The translations under genes and the position numbers were made by a program. DNA of 64,000 nt. It comes from Spirosoma arboris (GTDB lineage Bacteria; Bacteroidota; Bacteroidia; Cytophagales; Spirosomataceae). Below the pieces are notes generated by a model. That model was not told the DNA's origin. It was given only the letters and a program-made list of their open reading frames with translations, and did not search any database. This document shows, piece after piece, positions 1-7,577 of the stretch (its first letter is position 1; every line of letters starts with the position of its first letter). The stretch is taken from contig NZ_WPIN01000004.1 of assembly GCF_009754945.1 (NCBI RefSeq), positions 496,001-560,000 of the forward strand, read 5' to 3'.

Positions 1-474
1 GCGTGAGTAGTGGCATCCGCCCGTAAAGGCCCACTGGTCGTGCAGCGTCCACACGATGGGTTTACCTAAATCGAATAGTGATTGTAGACCATTGATCGAC
101 AAAAAGCCAAAGTTGATCCAGTGAAGGTGCAGTATATCAGCCTGTTGGATTGCCGGATGAAAGTTGAGTGTAGCGCCAAACTTAGCGGGCGAAAACTGAA
201 AGCGCACCGAAGCGTCACGCTCATGTGGCAAAAAGTATAGCCGTTCAGCCACGAAGCGTCCAAAAGCAGTTTGCTCAGCCAGGAAATTGTTTGCTAAATA
301 CAGGACACCTGACTCTGATTTATGTGTTTCCAGCCGATTTGCTGTTCCGACGAGCATTGTACTATCAACCGGTGTACTGGTCCATATTTGCTTTTGCAGC
401 GCCCGATGAAGCCGATTGGCCGCCACAGCCGCTCCTCCAAAAAGGTGGTATGTGCTCAGGTGCGTAACTCTCAC
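1..474 (-). CDS. Glycosyltransferase family 4 (GT-B), N-terminal part, cut by left edge
   Basis: Reading the minus strand from 474 gives 158 codons open to the window edge. The product starts VRVTHLSTYHLFGGAAVAA, with the glycine-rich N-terminal loop of GT4/GT-B transferases, and later has ADILHLHWINFGFLS and a WTLHDQWAFTGGCHY block typical of bacterial GT4 enzymes. The start is a GTG at 474-472 that overlaps the TGA of the upstream methyltransferase (473-471) as GTGA, which argues for translational coupling. By family it should move a sugar from a nucleotide donor to a growing surface glycan at the cytoplasmic membrane face; donor and acceptor cannot be told. It is the last visible gene of the minus-strand glycan locus. 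Family call is solid, start choice good. Confidence 0.85.
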   Translation of the reverse strand, partial: MRVTHLSTYHLFGGAAVAANRLHRALQKQIWTSTPVDSTMLVGTANRLETHKSESGVLYLANNFLAEQTAFGRFVAERLYFLPHERDASVRFQFSPAKFGATLNFHPAIQQADILHLHWINFGFLSINGLQSLFDLGKPIVWTLHDQWAFTGGCHYSR

Positions 475-1457
475 CGCCCCACTAGTTTATCGAACTTCTT
501 AACGACTTCAGGCCAGAAGCCCAGACCAAATACGCGCCCCCAAATTCGCCGACGTGAATAGGCTTCCATTTCGGTGAAAATCGGGTCTGAGGAGATGCTT
601 TTGGCTTTCTGAGTCAGAATCAGTGCAAAGCCATGTTGCTTTAGCGTCGTGGCAAAAACCCAGCCTAACAATAGGTTTCGCTGGGTAAGCATGGTTTCAT
701 TAGCAAACCGATTCAGATAAGTCATTTCTCCCCAAACGGCGCTGTTCTTGAGCGAAAATAGGACGAATTTCTTTAGTAGTGGTTGGTTTGTGAAACTGTC
801 CAGCAAAGCAGGTGTGATCCGTGGAGATCCCTTTGGTAGCAACTCGGCGAGCCAGTGACTACCCGTTTCTTCCATGAATTGCAGTACCTGATAAAGTTTG
901 TCTTCGCCATCGTAGATAGAAGCAATTCCAGGCTCAAATTCAGCGGTGAGCACACGTTGAGCGCGATCGTCGCCAAGGTTGCGGAATAGTCGGAGATCGG
1001 TGCCTTGCGAGTCAGTTTTGAACCAGTCAACCTGTTTGATGTTCAGGCTATCGAGTGTGGAGCGAAGGCTCCTTGTCTTAAGTTGAACGACTTTAGTTGG
1101 TTCAAATTTTGGCGCAAACGCATACTCCTGAATCAAATCGGGTCGGGGACGTAGCAGACTGGAACAGTGGGGCGAAACGGTCAGGTAAAAGTTGGCCCGG
1201 CCTGGATTGGCTGTTTCGGTATCTTCCTCATCCGAACTGGGTCCAGTAACAATATTATTGAACGTGTAAAGCTTCCGAAAATGCCCGGACTCACTTTCGA
1301 CATAACCAAAGTCGCGATCGTCGGCATCGAAAGCGATACAAACGGCGTATTTGGCAAATGACTTCCACCGGCCATGCAATTGCCCTGACGCACCAATGTC
1401 CACCAGCACAGGTGGTTCAGTTTGGAACTCAGGGCGGGAAAGGATTTTGTCGATCAT
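471..1457 (-). CDS. FkbM-family SAM-dependent methyltransferase
   Basis: A 328-residue protein. VLVDIGASGQ near residues 17-26 is the SAM-binding glycine loop, and DWFKTDSQGTDLRLF near the middle matches the FkbM block usually written K-x-D-x-E/Q-G. FkbM enzymes O-methylate hydroxyls of sugars or polyketides; in this setting a glycan sugar is the likely substrate, which is inference. The C-terminal third (about residues 210-328) goes beyond the usual FkbM core and I do not recognise it. Its stop overlaps the GTG start of the GT4 gene, and it is separated from the next upstream methyltransferase by a 28-bp perfect inverted repeat. Confidence 0.8.
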   Translation of the reverse strand: MIDKILSRPEFQTEPPVLVDIGASGQLHGRWKSFAKYAVCIAFDADDRDFGYVESESGHFRKLYTFNNIVTGPSSDEEDTETANPGRANFYLTVSPHCSSLLRPRPDLIQEYAFAPKFEPTKVVQLKTRSLRSTLDSLNIKQVDWFKTDSQGTDLRLFRNLGDDRAQRVLTAEFEPGIASIYDGEDKLYQVLQFMEETGSHWLAELLPKGSPRITPALLDSFTNQPLLKKFVLFSLKNSAVWGEMTYLNRFANETMLTQRNLLLGWVFATTLKQHGFALILTQKAKSISSDPIFTEMEAYSRRRIWGRVFGLGFWPEVVKKFDKLVGR

Positions 1458-1468
1458 TATTAGTTAGT

Positions 1469-1540
1469 AAGTGAAGTAGGTGAACTAAGTGAAGTGAGTA
1501 AAGTCTATAACGCACTTCACTTAGTTCACCTACTTCACTT
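1469..1540. repeat. Perfect 28-bp inverted repeat in gene gap
   Basis: Left arm 1469-1496 and right arm 1513-1540 are exact reverse complements, with a 16-nt spacer. Each arm is a run of degenerate 8-9 nt units on the theme GTGAAGTA. It fills almost the whole gap between two minus-strand methyltransferase genes. The same unit theme returns at 57700-57825. It could fold as a stable RNA stem that attenuates or protects the transcript; there is no long T run on either side. Confidence 0.9.
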
Positions 1541-1545
1541 CTCTA

Positions 1546-2352
1546 CTAGTTTCTATACGCAAAGATATTCAATTGCAAGTCCATGGTGTCGTTGCCAGTA
1601 TAACGATGATTGACCAAAGGCGCATGGCGGTACTGACTGGTATTGATATAATAACGAAATCCACTGCCTTCCAGGACTTTCATGACATCGGTCAGTGTTT
1701 GTGGGTGGTCGAGGTAGGCATGGAATTCGACGAATAGGTTCTGGACATGGGCCAGTGCATCATGGCAATCGGTTAGGACGGCGGTTTCGGCTCCTTCGAT
1801 GTCCATCTTAAGCATGTCGATGCGGGTCTCACGTAGGAGAACGTCGCGCAGCCGTACCGATGGTACTAATTTTCGATCGGTCTGGGAGAAGATAGAGGCT
1901 GAATCGGCCTGGTCACTACCGAACCAAATACCTTCTTCGTTTGTCCAAACGGCTTTTGTGATTACCTCAACACCCGAAATCTGGTTTTTGCGAAGATTAT
2001 CCTGCAAGATCGCGCTGATCTGCTCATCGGCTTCAAAAGCTACAATGCGCGCATTGGGGTAGTTCTGCCGGAAATACACGACACTTGTGCCGATGTTCGT
2101 TCCGCAATCGAAAATGACGGGATTAGGATTCGTCGTCGTGAACTTATAAAACTCATCGACAAAAATCTCCCGGTATTGCCAGACAAACGATAGCGCGTCT
2201 GGCACTCGAAATCGGTAGGGGCCAAACGTAACATCAATGGCCTGATTACGTGGTCGATCGCCATAGCGAAACGCCAGTCCTAATAACCGACGACCCTCAA
2301 CCGATCGCAAAAGTCGGGCCGCTTCAGTAAATAAAAATCGAAAAACCCACAT
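1546..2352 (-). CDS. FkbM-family SAM-dependent methyltransferase (second copy)
   Basis: A 268-residue protein. VIFDCGTNIGTSVVYF around residues 98-113 is the SAM-binding motif I; IVAFEADEQ follows as motif II, with the acidic residue that binds the ribose. DMLKMDIEGAE around residue 200 is the classic FkbM signature. Length fits the family. It probably O-methylates a sugar in the same glycan as the neighbouring genes. It is clearly divergent from the FkbM gene at 471-1457 (different length and different motif flanks), so the two probably modify different positions or residues rather than being a recent duplication. Gaps on both sides hold long palindromes. Confidence 0.85.
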   Translation of the reverse strand: MWVFRFLFTEAARLLRSVEGRRLLGLAFRYGDRPRNQAIDVTFGPYRFRVPDALSFVWQYREIFVDEFYKFTTTNPNPVIFDCGTNIGTSVVYFRQNYPNARIVAFEADEQISAILQDNLRKNQISGVEVITKAVWTNEEGIWFGSDQADSASIFSQTDRKLVPSVRLRDVLLRETRIDMLKMDIEGAETAVLTDCHDALAHVQNLFVEFHAYLDHPQTLTDVMKVLEGSGFRYYINTSQYRHAPLVNHRYTGNDTMDLQLNIFAYRN

Positions 2353-2369
2353 GGATTATAACTGTGTGA

Positions 2370-2459
2370 TTTTGTCATGCTGACGAAGGAAGCATCATAA
2401 AACTTCCTTACTGACTGGTTGGGGAGCTTTAAGATGCTTCCTTCGTCAGCATGACAAAA
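2370..2459. repeat. Perfect 27-bp inverted repeat, REP-like
   Basis: Left arm 2370-2396 and right arm 2433-2459 are exact reverse complements with a 36-nt spacer. The arm core GTCATGCTGACGAAGGAAGC is of a type I recall as dispersed between genes in Cytophagales genomes, so this is probably an intergenic repeat family and not a gene-specific regulator. It lies between the flippase and a FkbM gene. The right arm reads into AAAAA, so on the minus strand the left arm ends in AAAA and there is no clear terminator T-tract. Confidence 0.85.
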
Positions 2460-2466
2460 AATAAAA

Positions 2467-3963
2467 TCATAAAAACCGTTTTCGTAATCCCTCTACCGTC
2501 TGATTTATATCTGAAGATAATTTCAGGACGATAACTGCTCCACCAAAAAGACCAGTAATTAAGGCTGATCGCCAGCCAATATCCAGTATAGTTCGCCATT
2601 TTGGAGCATCTGCGCTAGGGTAAGGAATTTGTATCGTTACCCACCACACAACAAGACCCAGCAAGATAACAACGAGATTTCGCCAGGTAAACGGTTGCAT
2701 CCGAAAGGCAAATCCTACGAAAAGTGTTCGGGCAAGGTTGTATAGTATTGTTGCCAGTGCAGCACCTATGGCAGCTCCGTTAATGCCAAAACGTGGAATC
2801 AGTAACATATTGGCGGCAATGGTAATGAAAATGAGCACGACAAAAAATAATGAGTCGTAGGTATAGTAGCGTGATGTATTCAAAATAATACCGTTTACGC
2901 CAGTCGCCATATCAATCAGTTTGCCAAGCCCTAACCAGAGAATTACATAATAGCCTGCTTCATAGTCGGGGGGGAGAAAACGAAAAACATTGGAGAGATT
3001 AGCAGCTACACCTACAAAAACCAGGCAACCGGCAATCAGTTGATTCAGGCAGCTTTTTCGGTAGATAGTGGCAATGTTTTGCAAGTCATTTGTCTTCCAG
3101 GACTCGGCGATGAGTGTTCCTGAAACTTTGTATAAAGCTGTCGCCGGGATCGCAATCACAGCGGCAAAATAAGAGGCAGTACCATAAATTCCTGTATCGC
3201 CCAGGCCCTGCTTGCTGTTAATCATCACTTTGTCGATAGTCCAGACAATCTGTGTCGAAAGGGCAGAAGTGAGCGTTAGTCCGGCATAGCGCATCAGGTT
3301 CCGCCGTAAGTCGGCATTGACTGACACAAACGTACGGTTGAAAAATAAAGCCTCATCTCTGGCAACGCTGATAATCATAAGAATCAGCGGAATGAGGAAC
3401 GCCAGTAGCCAAACGCCAAGAAACTGCGGCAACGTAACCCACCCGAGCCAGTATAGTCCACCCGCCAGAAGAATTAACAGACGTAGTACAAATTGTTGCA
3501 ACAGGGTTCCTGTAACGGGATCGTAGAGCAACCGGGCGTAGTTGTCAAAGACTGTAAAATAGACGGTAAAAAGCGTTAATGGAATAAGCAGATAATAATA
3601 TTCTACAAAAAGGGCTGAATCCTTTTGGTAGAATTCGATAACCCAGGGACGCGCCAGCCAAAGAACCAACACGCAAATTCCAAAACCTGCCAACGTCGTC
3701 AGCGTTGTAATCAGCAGGTAACCATTATGCTGTCGTTCTGCATTTCGGAAGAGCGGGAAATAGCGTCCACCAGCCCCATTTAGCCCCAAGTTTGATGCTT
3801 GCGCCAGTACCTGCGATAACGAAATCAGTAAGGTTAACAGGCCTACTACCTGGGTTCCTCGAAATAAATTCGGAAACCAAAGACCTTGCGTCAGAAAGCC
3901 AACGGCCACACCCGCATAGGAGTAAATAGAACTCTGAATGGTTTGCCGTTTGATTATACCCAT
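2467..3963 (-). CDS. Polysaccharide flippase, MOP/Wzx-like
   Basis: A 498-residue, very hydrophobic protein with roughly 12-14 membrane segments throughout and short charged loops. The N-terminus (GIIKRQTIQSSIYSYAGVAV) and the layout fit the oligosaccharide flippase/polysaccharide biosynthesis branch of the MOP superfamily. It would turn lipid-linked glycan units from the inner to the outer leaflet of the cytoplasmic membrane. It sits directly downstream of the complete pseudaminic acid genes, which suggests the exported unit carries that sugar. No polymerase (Wzy) is recognisable inside the window, so it should lie to the left of the edge or elsewhere. Confidence 0.85.
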   Translation of the reverse strand: MGIIKRQTIQSSIYSYAGVAVGFLTQGLWFPNLFRGTQVVGLLTLLISLSQVLAQASNLGLNGAGGRYFPLFRNAERQHNGYLLITTLTTLAGFGICVLVLWLARPWVIEFYQKDSALFVEYYYLLIPLTLFTVYFTVFDNYARLLYDPVTGTLLQQFVLRLLILLAGGLYWLGWVTLPQFLGVWLLAFLIPLILMIISVARDEALFFNRTFVSVNADLRRNLMRYAGLTLTSALSTQIVWTIDKVMINSKQGLGDTGIYGTASYFAAVIAIPATALYKVSGTLIAESWKTNDLQNIATIYRKSCLNQLIAGCLVFVGVAANLSNVFRFLPPDYEAGYYVILWLGLGKLIDMATGVNGIILNTSRYYTYDSLFFVVLIFITIAANMLLIPRFGINGAAIGAALATILYNLARTLFVGFAFRMQPFTWRNLVVILLGLVVWWVTIQIPYPSADAPKWRTILDIGWRSALITGLFGGAVIVLKLSSDINQTVEGLRKRFL

Positions 3964-3976
3964 GTGATGAAAGGCG

Positions 3977-4055
3977 AAAGAGTTGAAAGAGTGAAAGAGC
4001 GAAAAATGCCGGCGTCAGCAATCCGCACTTTCACTCTTTCACTCTTTCACTCTTT
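3977..4055. repeat. Imperfect palindrome of GTGAAAGA units running into pseI
   Basis: Right arm 4027-4055 and left arm from 3977 are near reverse complements (one extra base in the left arm). Both arms are tandem 8-mers of the type GTGAAAGA. The right arm encodes the last residues of PseI (KSERVKE and stop), so the element overlaps coding sequence. The left arm sits just in front of the flippase start at 3963 and may affect its translation. Confidence 0.85.
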
Positions 4056-5110
4056 ATTAAATTCCACGCCAACGCCGTCCCAGCCTGAATGTCCTGGTTG
4101 GCGATTTTGCCGATGATGTCGTCGTAATAACGGGTGTGTAAACCGTTGGCTGGACGGATGCTACGGACGGTATCCGACGTGAACGGTTCACCCGCTTTCA
4201 TGTCGCGCACGACGTATAACGACCGTTTGAATTGCAGGCTTTTCTCCTCTTTGGGCGTGAGTGTGTAGTTGACTTGGCCCATAGCCAGATGCGCTCGCTC
4301 GGTTTCGATGACGAGGTTTTTTAACTCATCGGGTTCTAATGAAAACGCAGAATCAACACCGCCATCAGCTCGACGTAACGTAACGTGTTTTTCCAGCACA
4401 ACTGCGCCTAAAGCTACTGCTGCTACTGCTGCGCCAATGCCCATAGTATGATCGGAAAGACCCACAGGCACGTCGAATAACTCGCGCATGTGTGGAATCG
4501 TACGCAGGTTCGTGCTTTCGGGCGTGGCTGGATAGGTACTGGTGCATTTGAGCAAAATGAGGTCTTTACACCCATTGGCCCGCAGGACTTTTACCGATTC
4601 GTCGAGATCAGCAATAGAGGCTACACCTGTGCTCATTATGACTGGCTTACCCGTTTGTGCTACTTTCTTGAGCAGGATATGATCTGTATTTTCGAAGGAC
4701 GCAATCTTGTAGAGGGGTACATTCAGCGACTCCAGAAAATCAACCGCCGTCGTATCGAAAGGCGAGCTAAAGGCAATCATCCCTCGCTTTTGCGCGTGCT
4801 CGAAAATGGGCTTGTGCCATTCCCAGGGCGTATACGCTTCGGCGTAAAGTTTATAGAGGTTTTTATCGGCCCAGAGCGACTTGGCATCCCGGATATAAAA
4901 CTCCTCCGATCCACCATTAAAGGTAATCGTGTCGGGAGTATAGGTCTGGAGTTTGAGCGCATGTGCACCGGCATCGGCTACCGCATCGACAATTTCCAGC
5001 GCCCGATCGAGCGATTGATTATGATTGCCCGACATTTCGGCGATAACAAACGGACGATGAGCCGGGCTAATAGTATAGTGGGCGACCTGAATCGGTTGGT
5101 CTTTTGTCAT
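4031..5110 (-). CDS. pseI: Pseudaminic acid synthase PseI
   Basis: A 359-residue NeuB-family protein. It joins phosphoenolpyruvate to the 6-deoxy-AltdiNAc sugar to make pseudaminic acid. VIAEMSGNHNQSLDRAL near residues 22-38 and the KLQTYTPDTITF block form the start of the TIM barrel; PVGLSDHTMG and LEKHVTLRR are the metal and substrate part. The last 65 residues (FKRSLYVVRDMKAGEPF onward) form the C-terminal SAF antifreeze-like domain. Length is normal. Neighbouring pseH, pseG, pseF, pseC and pseB choose PseI over NeuB or LegI. Its final codons lie in a short-unit palindrome, so the C-terminal KSERVKE tail is probably repeat-derived. Confidence 0.92.
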   Translation of the reverse strand: MTKDQPIQVAHYTISPAHRPFVIAEMSGNHNQSLDRALEIVDAVADAGAHALKLQTYTPDTITFNGGSEEFYIRDAKSLWADKNLYKLYAEAYTPWEWHKPIFEHAQKRGMIAFSSPFDTTAVDFLESLNVPLYKIASFENTDHILLKKVAQTGKPVIMSTGVASIADLDESVKVLRANGCKDLILLKCTSTYPATPESTNLRTIPHMRELFDVPVGLSDHTMGIGAAVAAVALGAVVLEKHVTLRRADGGVDSAFSLEPDELKNLVIETERAHLAMGQVNYTLTPKEEKSLQFKRSLYVVRDMKAGEPFTSDTVRSIRPANGLHTRYYDDIIGKIANQDIQAGTALAWNLIKSERVKE

Positions 5111-5155
5111 AATATAACAAACCTTATAGGCTACTAAACCGCGACGGCGGCCCGA

Positions 5156-5662
5156 TTATAAGGTTTTAACATAAAGCAAGCACGGCCTCTGCTGGCCTAA
5201 CGTGGCCTGGCCAGAATCCCCAAATTTACCGCTTTCGCCCGACAATTTGAAACCGGCTCGCTGGAAAGCCCGAACCGAAGCCTGATTCTCTGATTTGATA
5301 TAGGCATGAATGGTAACGGCGTCCCACCGTTTCTGGCAGATGGCACAAGCCTGCTGAATTAGTTGGCTGGCTAAACCTTTGCCGCGTTGCCGGGAATCGA
5401 CGGATATCCCAATAATAATTTCGTCGGGCATATCGGCAATCGGTGTACGCTCAAAACGGACTTGCCCAACCGGTTGGCCCACTTCGTTAGAAAAGATAAG
5501 TAGCAAGGCATTGGGATCAACTAATTTGCGCGTGAACCAGGCGGTATGCGTCTCCAGCGAAATTGGTGCGGAGTTGAACGACTGCTGCCGGGTATCGGGG
5601 TCATTGGCCCAATCGAAGTAAAGACGGGCATCGGCGGGTTGGGCAGTTCGGTAGGTAAGCAT
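5156..5662 (-). CDS. pseH: PseH, UDP-4-amino-sugar N-acetyltransferase (GNAT)
   Basis: A 168-residue GNAT-fold protein. Family role: it acetylates the 4-amino group of the PseC product with acetyl-CoA, the third step of pseudaminic acid synthesis. Visible features are YRTAQPADARLYFDWANDP at the N-terminus, typical of PseH-like proteins, and VDSRQRGKGLASQLIQQA around residues 91-108, which carries the acetyl-CoA pyrophosphate loop (RxxGxA). SVRAFQRAGF near residue 130 is the C-terminal GNAT block. Alone it could be any GNAT; the position between pseG and pseI makes the call strong. Confidence 0.88.
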   Translation of the reverse strand: MLTYRTAQPADARLYFDWANDPDTRQQSFNSAPISLETHTAWFTRKLVDPNALLLIFSNEVGQPVGQVRFERTPIADMPDEIIIGISVDSRQRGKGLASQLIQQACAICQKRWDAVTIHAYIKSENQASVRAFQRAGFKLSGESGKFGDSGQATLGQQRPCLLYVKTL

Positions 5663-5688
5663 AGTCGTAGCGCGAACATCTGACCGAA

Positions 5689-6729
5689 TTACGCACTTAA
5701 TTGTTGAAATAGCGCACGAAACCGTTCGGGCGAGTGGCCGTCGAAAAACCGACGTTGGTTTACGAGTGTTTCAGCGATGTTTTCGGGAGAAAATTGAAAC
5801 GATTGAATCGAAAATTTTAATAACTGATCTAACGCAAGTACGGGAGTCAGGCGAGTTAGTAATGTTGGGAAATTGACAGAAAGAGCCAGTTTTTCTTCCA
5901 ATAAAAACTGCGCTAATCGAGCCTGATTATCAGCAGTCACAACGGCAATGAGTGGTCGATTTATGGCGCAAACCTCATAACTAATTGTACTACAAGCGGT
6001 GATAGCCAGACTACAGTATCGTAATTCGTTACCCATTTGAGACGCACTCAGATTTTGAAGAATCGTCAGATTCGGTAATTGACTTTGAAAGGCTTCGATA
6101 GCTGAACGATTTGGATGAAATGGCCCCAAAACAATGTGTACAGGCAGCGTAGTATCAACCTGACGAATGGCTTCCAGCACAGTTAGCGACGTGTTATGCG
6201 GATCAGCACCACCCAGACTAACGAAAATAGGACCGTCGATGGGCGTTTCGCCGAAGCATTCTGATCTTAAGAATTCAGGCCGGAGTAAAGCGTAGTGTGG
6301 TCCTAAACAAAACTGCGTATCTGGAGAAGTATCATAATCTGCAACCGAAACACCCCCAGCGTGATTGATAACAACATTGGCCGCCTGTTGTCCGGTTACC
6401 AAATCATCGATAAAGACCAATTTCTTAGCGCGGGATCGGACGGATTGTTGAAACGTTTTATCGAACGAATAACCATCCAGTACGACAATTTCAGTAGGTT
6501 CGATTTGGATCAGGAAGTCGGCTTGTTGAGTTGATGCCGCGAGTGAGCTGATCGATAACCCTGCGCTTTCAAGCAATTGCCTGACTTCTGGTGTTGGTTC
6601 TACGATTGCGAAGCGCATCGAAAATTCACCTTTCAGCATATTGGCTAAAGCCAGGCAACGCATCACATGACCGAGGCCAATTTGAGCGTTACCGTCAGCG
6701 CGGAAAAGAATTGATTGTAGGGAATTCAT
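5689..6729 (-). CDS. pseG: PseG, UDP-6-deoxy-AltdiNAc hydrolase
   Basis: A 346-residue GT-B-fold hydrolase. It removes UDP from UDP-2,4-diacetamido-2,4,6-trideoxy-L-altrose, giving the free sugar for PseI. RADGNAQIGLGHVMRCLALA at residues 10-29 contains the G-x-G-H-x-x-R motif whose histidine (His21 here) is the catalytic residue of the family. SLGGADPHNTSL in the second half is the UDP-binding loop. Its upstream gap to pseF holds a REP-like inverted pair. Length fits the family. Confidence 0.92.
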   Translation of the reverse strand: MNSLQSILFRADGNAQIGLGHVMRCLALANMLKGEFSMRFAIVEPTPEVRQLLESAGLSISSLAASTQQADFLIQIEPTEIVVLDGYSFDKTFQQSVRSRAKKLVFIDDLVTGQQAANVVINHAGGVSVADYDTSPDTQFCLGPHYALLRPEFLRSECFGETPIDGPIFVSLGGADPHNTSLTVLEAIRQVDTTLPVHIVLGPFHPNRSAIEAFQSQLPNLTILQNLSASQMGNELRYCSLAITACSTISYEVCAINRPLIAVVTADNQARLAQFLLEEKLALSVNFPTLLTRLTPVLALDQLLKFSIQSFQFSPENIAETLVNQRRFFDGHSPERFRALFQQLSA

Positions 6730-6752
6730 CGAGAAGGTTCAGTAAGTGAGTA

Positions 6753-6878
6753 ATATCAGCCCACGGTTTTAGCTGTGGGTGAAATAATCAGATTGAAAAT
6801 ATAAGGGTGAGCCGTTGAAACGGTTAAAATCAATATTGGCCTTTACATAGAACCACAGCTAAAGCAGTGGGCTGATAT
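6753..6878. repeat. Inverted pair of REP-like hairpins
   Basis: Arms 6753-6779 and 6852-6878 are reverse complements with about three mismatches. Each arm is itself a small hairpin of the form CCCAC-loop-GTGGG. The spacer between them contains another palindrome, GCCGTTGAAACGGTT. This looks like a BIME-type arrangement of REP units, as mobilised by RAYT or IS200/IS605-like transposases. None of those is encoded here. It sits in the pseF-pseG gap and may separate the mRNA levels of the two halves of the operon. Confidence 0.8.
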
Positions 6879-6890
6879 AATCTTGCCTCT

Positions 6891-7577
6891 TTACTGATGC
6901 AATAACCGATACTTGAATTCCGCTACTTGCCAATCGGTCTCTGTATCAATATCATGTGCGGCCATTTCAGGAATTATAATGCCGCCCGAATTGTCCGTAA
7001 TCAGGCGCTGATTTTGCTGAAATGCATTCACGTTAAAGAAATAGAATTGACCCGCATCGTGGTAAACTGGTTCCAGATCCTGCGAGCGTGTCAGGGCATG
7101 TTCAGGTTGAAACCATTGCACTTTTGACTCTCTCAAGAGCACAGCGCGCTGAATGGGGAAGCTGAATTGCTGAACCGGATACACAGTGTCGAATTGTTTT
7201 TCGATTAGAGTCGAAAAGGCACGATTCAGAAGGTCAGGAGTAACGAAGGGGGCAGTAGGATAGAGGCAGCAAGCGTAGCTAAACTGTTTATTTTGCTGGA
7301 CATATTGGGTGAGTACTTCCGTTAGCACCTGGGCAGTTGTGGCAAAATCATCTGCTGTTTCAAGAGTACGTAAAAACGGAACCGACGCGCCATAGTTCCG
7401 GGCAATTTCTGCAATCTCGCTGTCATCGGTTGAAACCATCACCTCGCTGAATAAACCCGATTGTAAAGCCGCATCAATGACGTAGGCAATGATAGGTTTG
7501 CCCAGAAATGGACGGATGTTTTTGCGCGGAATCCGCTTGCTGCCGCCCCTTGCCGTGATGATGGCTACGTTATTCAT
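6891..7577 (-). CDS. pseF: PseF, CMP-pseudaminic acid synthetase
   Basis: A 228-residue cytidylyltransferase. It activates pseudaminic acid with CTP, the last step of the pathway. The N-terminus IITARGGSKRIPRKNIRPF is the CTP-binding signature of the CMP-sialate synthetase family; YPTAPFVTPDLLN near the middle is the second typical block. PseF and NeuA share these motifs, and the neighbouring pse genes decide the call. The start overlaps the pseC stop by 4 nt (ATGA), suggesting coupled translation. Confidence 0.92.
   Translation of the reverse strand: MNNVAIITARGGSKRIPRKNIRPFLGKPIIAYVIDAALQSGLFSEVMVSTDDSEIAEIARNYGASVPFLRTLETADDFATTAQVLTEVLTQYVQQNKQFSYACCLYPTAPFVTPDLLNRAFSTLIEKQFDTVYPVQQFSFPIQRAVLLRESKVQWFQPEHALTRSQDLEPVYHDAGQFYFFNVNAFQQNQRLITDNSGGIIIPEMAAHDIDTETDWQVAEFKYRLLHQ

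Noticed and set aside
225..561. Two short plus-strand frames at the left edge
   Set aside because: They lie opposite the GT4 gene, whose minus-strand reading has clear family blocks up to the edge.
1469..1540. Short-unit palindromes as CRISPR arrays
   Set aside because: Units are 8-10 nt, degenerate and without spacers, and no cas gene is in the window.
4490..5137. A 215-codon open frame on the plus strand opposite pseI
   Set aside because: PseI on the minus strand has clear family motifs over the whole length; the opposite frame has no domain and is a coding shadow.
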